Positions 9,279-14,862 of a stretch of DNA of 31,531 nucleotides are shown here, in pieces. Below the pieces are notes generated by a model. It was given only the letters and a program-made list of their open reading frames with translations, did no database searches and was not told the DNA's origin. Location: the NCBI GenBank assembly GCA_937902945.1, contig CALEMD010000126.1, positions 1 to 31,531 on the forward strand, written 5' to 3'. Position 1 is the first letter of the stretch; each line of letters begins with the position of its first letter. A program made the position numbers and the translations under genes. The DNA is from an uncultured Erysipelotrichaceae bacterium. Lineage in GTDB: Bacteria > Bacillota_I > Bacilli_A > Erysipelotrichales > Erysipelotrichaceae.

Positions 9279-9891
9279 CTTCTGTAATACTGATCAGTTT
9301 AAGTGTCCAGATTTCAAAAGATGACCGTTCATCTTCTGGATTCAGCATTCTCATATCTGTTTTCTGGAAGGAAATAGCATTGCATCCATATTGACTTAGA
9401 ATTTCTCTTGTTACCATTCCTTTTCTTTCCGTGTCTTCCAATGTGTTCTTTACAGGCTCGATTAAGCCTTCCTCAACCAGCCTGTTCTTGAGCCATCTGC
9501 CAAGTGTCAGTTCGTCTCCAACAGCAGAAAACTGTTTATTATTCTCACTTGTTGTATGAGCCAAAAATCCATATCCATCATCTGTTACTGCAAAAAACGG
9601 TATTCCTTTATATGGATACCCCATCTGTCCTCGAACGGCCTTTGTGACGTTGAGCTGTGTTTCATACCAATCCCTTGGCTTTCCTACATTACGTGGCGCT
9701 GCATAGCAGACATTTATATTTGATTTTGTAAAGTGGCGATGATCGTCAAGAAACTTATCACTTTCAAAGGGAACCTTAATCTCGATAATGAAAGGTCTTC
9801 CTATTTCATGTTCCTGATAATTCAAAACATCCCTCATTGAAATCTGAAGCATTTTTTCAAATTCTTTAGGTACCTTCAAACGTGCCGGCAT
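9265..9891 (-). CDS. Stand-alone B3-like DNA-binding protein (NgoFVII/BfiI C-terminal domain type)
   Basis: A 208-residue protein whose second half reads FFAVTDDGYGFLAHTT (99-114), TLGRWLKNRLVEEGLI (129-144) and VTREILSQYGCNAISFQKT. This order (TDDG..F, then LG.[WY][LF]..RL, then IT.e.L..YG...i.f.K) is what I know from the C-terminal B3-like DNA-recognition domain of NgoFVII/BfiI-type restriction enzymes. In those enzymes it is fused to a phospholipase-D-type nuclease; no HxK(x)4D motif occurs here, so this looks like the recognition module alone, with about 90 extra N-terminal residues. It lies 46 bp after the methylase with a good AAAGGAG site and overlaps vsr. The likely role is to recognise the methylase target site and recruit the ATPase/nuclease (inference). 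Confidence 0.65.
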   Translation of the reverse strand: MPARLKVPKEFEKMLQISMRDVLNYQEHEIGRPFIIEIKVPFESDKFLDDHRHFTKSNINVCYAAPRNVGKPRDWYETQLNVTKAVRGQMGYPYKGIPFFAVTDDGYGFLAHTTSENNKQFSAVGDELTLGRWLKNRLVEEGLIEPVKNTLEDTERKGMVTREILSQYGCNAISFQKTDMRMLNPEDERSSFEIWTLKLISITEDDNG

Positions 9892-9937
9892 TGCCTCTCC
9901 TTTCTAATTATTGTCATTTATATCGCTTCTGTTCAGT

Positions 9938-10999
9938 TTATTTCTTTTTCGATGCAGTCCAGTTTGGCTCAACACTTTCATATTCAATACCCGCAAAAGT
10001 CTTGAGAATCGCCTCAAAAATTATCTCTGCACCTTCTACTGGCACTGCCATCCCAATCTGTTTTCTCACAGATTCCTTGCTTCCAGTAAATACATAATTA
10101 TCTGGGAAGGTCTGCAGTCGAGCTCTTTCACGGTTTGTCAAAGCTCTATTTTCTTTCCAGTGATAGACATGAGTTCCCCCGCCCCCAGAACCAGTAATGG
10201 TATAAGCCGGTTTTTTTGGATCTAAACGTCTGTATATCTGACTCAGTTTGGTTTTCTTCACATGCAGTTCTAATTCAGTTGGCAATTCAGCTGTCCATGC
10301 ATTCTGCCCTGGTTTTATATGTTTCAGTCTGTTTATTACTGTTGGAGATTGCCTTGTAATCTCGTTATTCTCCACATTATCCGGTATCGCCGGTTCTTCA
10401 ATCGCCTGTTTGCAAGTTTTAATTCTGTATCCTTTAAAACTTGGTATTTTGAAATCATAGGGCTGATCTTCGCGTATACCTACTATTATCATTCTGTGCC
10501 GTGCCTGCGGAATTCCGTATTTTTCAAACTTATAAAGATTAGGATAGATTCTGTATCCAGCTTTTTTCATTTCATCCATAATCATGGAGAATGTATCACC
10601 ATCATTTGCACTTCTAATTCCGCTTACATTTTCGAACATAAACCACATAGGTTTATACTTATTTAATGCTTTTATGCCGTATGAATATAAAGGACCGTAT
10701 TTGCCATGAATTCCCTTTTGTTTTCCTACCACAGAAAAATCATTACAAGGAGCTCCGAATGCAAGAGCATCAATGCCACCGAGTTCATCAATATTCAACG
10801 TATGTACATCTTCACAGACTACGCTATCCGGATTGTCAGGACAGATGTTACGCCTATATGTTTCACATGTGTCCTTGTCAAAATCGTTTGCCCATCCATG
10901 AACAATCCCCCAATCCGGATGTCCATCTATTTTTGCGTTGACAGCGCCGCACGCTATACCACCTGGCCCGCAGAATAATTCGCCTAATCTAAAATACAT
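9938..10999 (-). CDS. dcm: DNA (cytosine-5-)-methyltransferase
   Basis: A 353-residue m5C methyltransferase. In order: motif I ELFCGPGGIACG (7-18, AdoMet binding), motif IV GAPCNDFSVVGKQ (82-94) with catalytic C85, motif VI ENV (123-125), motif VIII QARHRMIIVG (164-173), the late TNRERARLQTFPDNY segment and motif X QIGMAVPVEGA. The usual PCQ.FS is PCNDFS and the usual QIGNAVP is QIGMAVP, both tolerable. The target-recognition domain between motifs VIII and IX (about 190-270) is short and its site cannot be read. Symbol dcm is given in the generic sense. AGGAGA is well placed before ATG. First gene of the cluster; it protects host DNA from the downstream restriction machinery. Confidence 0.93.
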   Translation of the reverse strand: MYFRLGELFCGPGGIACGAVNAKIDGHPDWGIVHGWANDFDKDTCETYRRNICPDNPDSVVCEDVHTLNIDELGGIDALAFGAPCNDFSVVGKQKGIHGKYGPLYSYGIKALNKYKPMWFMFENVSGIRSANDGDTFSMIMDEMKKAGYRIYPNLYKFEKYGIPQARHRMIIVGIREDQPYDFKIPSFKGYRIKTCKQAIEEPAIPDNVENNEITRQSPTVINRLKHIKPGQNAWTAELPTELELHVKKTKLSQIYRRLDPKKPAYTITGSGGGGTHVYHWKENRALTNRERARLQTFPDNYVFTGSKESVRKQIGMAVPVEGAEIIFEAILKTFAGIEYESVEPNWTASKKK

Positions 11000-11085
11000 A
11001 TTGGCTGATCTCCTTCTTTAATATATACAATACCCGTCTTTATCAGAGGAACATTGATTCTGAATGAACTTTATTGATATTGTTA

Positions 11086-11091
11086 ATTATA
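11086..11091 (-). promoter_or_regulatory. Candidate -10 box for the defence cluster
   Basis: A perfect TATAAT on the minus strand about 87 bases upstream of the methyltransferase ATG, in the 202-bp space between that gene and the AbrB-like gene. No convincing -35 hexamer lies 16-18 bp upstream and there is no extended -10. It is the best candidate for a cluster promoter, but read-through from the AbrB-like gene's strong promoter is an equal possibility because no terminator is seen between them. Confidence 0.3.
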
Positions 11092-11201
11092 CTTGAACAT
11101 CCATGGTTGCTGTATGGTTTTTTGAACTACATGGATTTGCTTATAACTGCATTGAACTTTGATTCTAAACCAACGCAGCTGTTCTTCGAGAAAACTGATC
11201 C

Positions 11202-11453
11202 CTACTCATTTTTAAATTTCGATGAATTCAAGCCTTTAGACACCTTGCCATTCTTCAGGTTTTTCACTGATATATCCATCATTTTCAATGTATTCTCTGA
11301 CACGCGGAACGGCTCTGTAAGCACCCGCGGTTCCATAACAATTCTGCCATCAGCATATTCAGCAATGTGATAGTACTGATATTTCTTCGATCGAATCGTT
11401 ATGCGATGTTTCGAGTCTACTTTACTATCATATTCTTTCAGCAATGATGACAT
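11202..11453 (-). CDS. AbrB-like swapped-hairpin antitoxin/regulator
   Basis: An 83-residue protein, start set at the ATG at 11453. A longer frame reaches 11501, but GGAGGGAAG sits 8 bases before 11453 and the upstream extension would translate the promoter and palindrome. It begins MSSLLKEYDSKVDSKHRITI and continues YHIAEYADGRIVMEPRVL, a beta-strand pattern of small SpoVT/AbrB-like proteins often annotated as antitoxins, followed by a helical tail (ENTLKMMDISVKNLKNGKVS). No toxin gene is adjacent. It has its own promoter and a palindrome over the start site, suggesting autoregulation. It lies directly upstream of and in line with the methyltransferase, so it could act as a controller for the cluster; that is a hypothesis. 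Confidence 0.7.
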   Translation of the reverse strand: MSSLLKEYDSKVDSKHRITIRSKKYQYYHIAEYADGRIVMEPRVLTEPFRVSENTLKMMDISVKNLKNGKVSKGLNSSKFKNE

Positions 11454-11469
11454 ATGTCTTCCCTCCGCC

Positions 11470-11483
11470 GTGGGATTTCCCAC
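11470..11483. promoter_or_regulatory. 14-bp palindrome, likely operator of the AbrB-like gene
   Basis: GTGGGATTTCCCAC on the plus strand: perfect 6-bp arms (GTGGGA/TCCCAC) around two bases. It lies between the -10 box (11488-11493) and the ribosome binding site, over the expected transcription start, where a bound protein would block initiation. In RNA it could also form a short hairpin just upstream of the ribosome binding site. Confidence 0.55.
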
Positions 11484-11487
11484 CTTT

Positions 11488-11516
11488 ATATTATGCCGCA
11501 TTCATTTCTTTGCCAA
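11488..11516 (-). promoter_or_regulatory. Sigma-70-type promoter of the AbrB-like gene
   Basis: On the minus strand a TTGGCA -35 box (11511-11516) is followed by a 17-bp spacer and a TAATAT -10 box (11488-11493). The start site would fall near 11480, giving a leader of about 28 bases that contains the GGAGGG ribosome binding site. A five-of-six -35 box with ideal spacing makes this one of the more convincing promoters in the window. Confidence 0.6.
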
Positions 11517-11547
11517 GACTCATTCAATCGCTTGTCAGTTTCATAGC

Positions 11548-11573
11548 AAAAAGACCCTGCATTTCACAGAGCC
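11548..11573 (-). terminator. Rho-independent terminator after the flavin reductase
   Basis: On the minus strand, 24 bases past the reductase stop, GGCTCTGTG and TGCAGGGTC pair (with several G-U pairs) around an AAA loop, followed directly by five Ts. It separates the reductase transcript from the AbrB-like gene promoter just downstream. Confidence 0.65.
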
Positions 11574-11596
11574 TTCTCTTCTTGCTATATAACGTC

Positions 11597-13498
11597 TTAT
11601 TTCGCTGTCGCTGCATTCTGCCCGGCTAAGCGACCAAATGACAGTGCATCTGGTACTGCGTTTGCTCCCAGACGATTTGTCCCGTGAATCCCACCGGTAA
11701 CTTCACCAGCTGCATACAGACCTTTGATAATTGATCCATCAGTTGATATAACATGGGTTTCGACATCAATCTCAACGCCTCCCATCGTATGATGTACAGC
11801 CGGAGATCTCAACGTTGCATAATAAGGACCTCCCTGGCTAAGATCTACATACTGGTCAAATACCGTGCGTCCAAATTCTGGATCATTCTGCGTATCATAA
11901 GCCTTCTGGAAATTATCTACAGTTTCCTGAAGAACCGCTGAATCCATATTTAATTTTTCTGCAAGTTCTTCAATTGTATCAGCTTTAACGGTTGAGCCAC
12001 TTTCAACCAAATCTGATATCAAGAGCCCATTTTTGTTCTTACCTTCTGCATCAGCCATCAGATTTGCTTCATTTACAACAACATAGAACTGTCCATCTGT
12101 CTGTGCTCTTGCAGCAGCAGTAATGTCATCGCGGCGCCCAGCCTCATTCGTAAATCTTTTGCCTTCTTTATTGATAAACAGCGCTGTTGATGCTCCTACA
12201 TTATTTGATGTTTTGCCTGTCACCGGATCACATACTGGCAAGGACTGGATATACTCCATTCCAACGAGATTTGCACCGATTGCTTCAGCCATGATAATAC
12301 CATCGCCCGTTATTGATGCCGCATTGGATGTCGGTAGACTTTCCAACAGTGACGGATCATATTTTTTTCTCAGTTCCTTGTTTCCTGCAAAACCTCCGGT
12401 TGCCAACATCACACCGCTGTTAGCTTTGAACTCATATTCTGTTCCATCAATTCCTACTGCATATACGCCAACAACACTGTCATTATCCATCATGAATTCT
12501 GTTGCTGATGTCTCATAGTATATTTCAATAGGATATTCATTTGTCGCAATCATGTTCTCGAACGTTTCAATGAATGCGAGTCCACTTTTGTAGTTGCTTG
12601 ACTCATGTGATCTTGGCCAGAGTGCCCCAAGATATGTGCGTGTTGTATCTTTCCACTGAACTCCATTTTCTTCAAGATACACAAGCATGTCTGCGGACAA
12701 TTCCGTGAACTTTTCGATCAGCGTCAGATTGCCGGCATAATCGCCACCATCATATGTCTGCAATGCATGGAATGCAGTTGAATCAAACAGATAGGTTGAT
12801 CCAGACGCATTGTATTCGTCATATTCTTTCTGAACCGTTTCAATCAATTCTGCATGTACATCATTCTTTGGCTCAACAGCCAGAAGTTTTTCAATAGTAG
12901 CACGCTCGGCGTCTGTTAATTCCTGCTTTGATTCTCTTTCATAGTCAAAGCAGTTATAGCCACCTCCTGCCAAAACTGTATTCCCACCAAGTACAGCAGC
13001 TTTTTCAATGACAATAACGCTCTCTGCTCCTGCTTCACTTGCACTGACCGCAGCACTCATACCAGCTCCGCCGCCGCCGATTATTACAACATCTGCTGTC
13101 TTTTCAACTTTTTCGCCTGCTGTCTTTACTACAGCAGTGCTGAAACTTTCCTCGGTGCCGCCGGCTTGTTTTATACAATCTTTAACACCATTGATGATTG
13201 CATTGCTTGTCATGGTAGCACCTGAAACAGTATCGATATTTACAGACTGTGATTCAACTATCTCTGCAGGAAGTCTTTCCAAAGCAGGATCAGCAACTCC
13301 AACTGTTTCATTCTGTTCCAAAACTGTTACTGCAGATATCTTTCCTTCTGACAGCACTACTTCGACTTTGACATCTCCATTCATTCCTTTAGCACTTGCT
13401 GTATAAGTGCCATCTTTGATGCTGGATGAACTGCCAGATTGACATCCAGTCAAACATAATAAACCAACCAATAATATAGATAATATTTTATTGCGCAT
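11597..13498 (-). CDS. Secreted lipoprotein flavin reductase (FMN-binding + fumarate reductase-type FAD domain)
   Basis: A 633-residue exported flavoprotein. The start at 13498 is chosen because GGAGGA lies 6 bases before it and the protein then opens with a lipoprotein signal peptide (MRNKILSILL, lipobox LTGC, C19). Residues 28-112 form an FMN-binding domain with DTVSGATMT (89-97), where ApbE-type transferases attach FMN to T97. From residue 135 an FAD domain of the fumarate reductase/flavocytochrome c family begins (VVIIGGGGAGMSAA); the C-terminal FAD contact is NRLGANAVPDALSFG. Relatives reduce fumarate, urocanate, cinnamates or other enoates as extracellular electron acceptors; which one is unknown. 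No haem motif is present. The preceding merR gene and a MerR-type promoter suggest substrate induction. Confidence 0.88.
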   Translation of the reverse strand: MRNKILSILLVGLLCLTGCQSGSSSSIKDGTYTASAKGMNGDVKVEVVLSEGKISAVTVLEQNETVGVADPALERLPAEIVESQSVNIDTVSGATMTSNAIINGVKDCIKQAGGTEESFSTAVVKTAGEKVEKTADVVIIGGGGAGMSAAVSASEAGAESVIVIEKAAVLGGNTVLAGGGYNCFDYERESKQELTDAERATIEKLLAVEPKNDVHAELIETVQKEYDEYNASGSTYLFDSTAFHALQTYDGGDYAGNLTLIEKFTELSADMLVYLEENGVQWKDTTRTYLGALWPRSHESSNYKSGLAFIETFENMIATNEYPIEIYYETSATEFMMDNDSVVGVYAVGIDGTEYEFKANSGVMLATGGFAGNKELRKKYDPSLLESLPTSNAASITGDGIIMAEAIGANLVGMEYIQSLPVCDPVTGKTSNNVGASTALFINKEGKRFTNEAGRRDDITAAARAQTDGQFYVVVNEANLMADAEGKNKNGLLISDLVESGSTVKADTIEELAEKLNMDSAVLQETVDNFQKAYDTQNDPEFGRTVFDQYVDLSQGGPYYATLRSPAVHHTMGGVEIDVETHVISTDGSIIKGLYAAGEVTGGIHGTNRLGANAVPDALSFGRLAGQNAATAK

Positions 13499-13517
13499 AT
13501 TGTTTCCTCCCGCACAA

Positions 13518-13548
13518 ATGGTATGCCTTACCACCATGGTAGAGTCAA
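13518..13548 (-). promoter_or_regulatory. MerR-type promoter (19-bp spacer with dyad) for the flavin reductase
   Basis: On the minus strand TTGACT (-35, 13543-13548) is separated by 19 bp from TACCAT (-10, 13518-13523). The spacer contains the dyad TACCATGGTGGTA (13529-13541), and a further TACCA follows at the -10. A 19-20-bp spacer carrying a dyad is the hallmark of promoters that MerR proteins activate by untwisting DNA. The -35 overlaps the stop codon of the merR-type gene and the start would fall just before the reductase's ribosome binding site. Confidence 0.6.
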
Positions 13549-14348
13549 CACGCAGAATCGATAATAGCCCATATTTCGTGAATCCTTATTCTATCATTCT
13601 TTTGGTTATATGTAGCGAGAGTAATGCCAATGATTCTCTTGATTGTGCAGTGTTCCTTCTTGGCAAACTCAAATAATGAGTCAAAGCTTTTTACAGACAG
13701 TTTTCTGTTGATAGTGCACTTAATATAACAATGAATTGCTTTTGCAGGTCCCAGCATCTCCACATTCTCGTTATTAACCAAATTGTGATCGAGCAGATAT
13801 TTATCTCTGATGATCAAACCATAATTACAGGCATGATGAAATGATCCGTTTATTAATTCAAAACTTGGAGACGAGTTAGTCAGTGGCATGAATTCTATCC
13901 ATTGTGATAGCAGTTTATGATATTCATCATAATCAGCTAACTGTCTCTGTTTACAGTATTGAAGATAATAAACTTTATCCATTTCTTCGAATCTGCACAC
14001 ATCAAATTCTGCAGATTCACTCAATGACTGCAGTGTATCGTCTATTTTCGCCAATTCCATCTGCAGTTTATCTATGGTATTCTGCAGATCAGTTCTTTTC
14101 TCTTTCAGCGACTGTTGAAGATATTCTCTGCTGTCGCTATCTAAAAGATTTCGTATCTCATTTGTTGTATAACCGAATTTCTTGTAGTAAATAATCCGCA
14201 GAAGTATGTTAATGGATCCCAGATCAAAGTATCTGTAACCATTCGTTTCATCCGTTTTCAAAACGATCAGACCTTGTTCCTGATATCGTCTGATTGACTG
14301 TGATCCAATATTCAATAGGCGTGCAATGTCATTTATTTTATAGTACAT
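13545..14348 (-). CDS. MerR family transcriptional regulator
   Basis: A 267-residue regulator with an N-terminal MerR winged helix (NDIARLLNIGSQSIRRYQEQ, 7-26; NGYRYF wing) and the usual second helix pair (KKFGYTTNEIRNLL), then a coiled-coil dimerisation helix at about 80-112. The remaining 150 residues look like a small-molecule sensor of the GyrI-like type, ending EIWAIIDSAC; a MerR protein with a metal-only sensor would be far shorter. It lies 46 bp upstream of the flavin reductase, whose promoter has MerR geometry, so activation of the reductase by an organic ligand is the simplest model. AGGA precedes ATG. A 12-bp palindrome sits just upstream of its own start. Confidence 0.85.
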   Translation of the reverse strand: MYYKINDIARLLNIGSQSIRRYQEQGLIVLKTDETNGYRYFDLGSINILLRIIYYKKFGYTTNEIRNLLDSDSREYLQQSLKEKRTDLQNTIDKLQMELAKIDDTLQSLSESAEFDVCRFEEMDKVYYLQYCKQRQLADYDEYHKLLSQWIEFMPLTNSSPSFELINGSFHHACNYGLIIRDKYLLDHNLVNNENVEMLGPAKAIHCYIKCTINRKLSVKSFDSLFEFAKKEHCTIKRIIGITLATYNQKNDRIRIHEIWAIIDSAC

Positions 14349-14357
14349 ATTGTGCTT

Positions 14358-14369
14358 CCTAATATTAGG
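14358..14369. promoter_or_regulatory. 12-bp palindrome upstream of the MerR gene
   Basis: CCTAATATTAGG, a perfect palindrome 10 bases before the MerR-type start codon; the AGGA at its edge is also the gene's ribosome binding site. A TAATAT inside it could be a -10 box, though transcription would then start very near the ATG. It could be an autoregulatory site, but short AT-rich palindromes occur by chance. Confidence 0.3.
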
Positions 14370-14493
14370 TTAACTGAAATATATGTTCCATTCAATTGTT
14401 TATCTGATTGTTATCAGTGAAAACAGTTCCTTACTGATATGAAAGGTTATATTTGTTCCTTCATGATAGGATACGTATAAGGAGATCAATACT

Positions 14494-14862
14494 ATGCAGA
14501 TGAGTCCTAAATTTAAGAAACCCCTTGCCATGATTCTTCTGGCTCTCGGAGAAATGGTATTTGCTGTTATTATACTTGGATTATGCAACATGGCTTATTA
14601 TGATTCATTCCGTTATCTAATCCTGCCGGTACTGGCTTTCATGCTAAGTCTTGGATATATGGTGCTGATGCTTGACTATATTCACCTATTGACTGTACAG
14701 ATTGAGAATGATGAAGCACTTCGCTTTGAAAACATGGCCGCACGAGAGAGTGCACCAAGGCCAGCTCAATTCAGCCGTGAACCAGAACGCGAAGAATATT
14801 ATGATATTGCGGATATGCTTACAAGACGTGCCGATCCGCAGACACAGCAGAGACAGAGGTAA
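14494..14862 (+). CDS. Small membrane protein, two transmembrane helices
   Basis: A 122-residue protein I do not recognise. Residues 11-33 (AMILLALGEMVFAVIILGL) and about 41-66 (LILPVLAFMLSLGYMVLMLD) are hydrophobic helices; the C-terminal 50 residues are hydrophilic, charged and rich in Gln/Arg, ending QQRQR. The start is supported by AAGGAGA 8 bases before the ATG. It is the only plus-strand gene between 1 and 20.7 kb, divergent from the MerR gene and ending exactly one base before the stop of the convergent PRD regulator. Its strong ribosome binding site and membrane pattern argue that it is real. Confidence 0.65.
   Translation: MQMSPKFKKPLAMILLALGEMVFAVIILGLCNMAYYDSFRYLILPVLAFMLSLGYMVLMLDYIHLLTVQIENDEALRFENMAARESAPRPAQFSREPEREEYYDIADMLTRRADPQTQQRQR

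Larger units (their letters stand above)
1467..10999 (-). other. Seven-gene restriction-modification / anti-phage cluster
   Basis: Seven same-strand genes, in reading order: m5C methyltransferase, B3-like DNA-binding protein, Vsr nuclease, GHKL ATPase, Z1 SF2 ATPase, PD-(D/E)XK nuclease, AIPR protein. Junctions are tight: 46-bp gap, overlap of 8-14 bp, 103-bp gap, 11-bp overlap, TGATG overlap, TGATG overlap. Comparative genomics has placed prokaryotic MORC-like GHKL ATPases (paraMORCs) in restriction systems beside SF2 helicases and endonucleases, and this cluster fits that class. The division of labour between subunits is inference. By eye the region is more AT-rich than the PTS and nucleoside operons to its right, consistent with transfer, but I did not compute composition and found no integrase, tRNA or flanking repeat. 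Confidence 0.8.

Noticed and set aside
1467..10999. BREX, DISARM, Dnd or type I/III restriction system
   Set aside because: No PglX/PglZ, DrmA/B, DndBCDE, HsdS or Mod/Res-type genes; the GHKL, Z1, PD-(D/E)XK and AIPR set is different.
11454..11501. Longer start for the AbrB-like protein
   Set aside because: The extension covers the promoter -10 and palindrome; the internal ATG has a near-ideal GGAGGG site.
13499..13537. Longer start for the flavin reductase
   Set aside because: It would hide the lipoprotein signal peptide and lies in the promoter; ATG at 13498 has a GGAGGA at the right distance.
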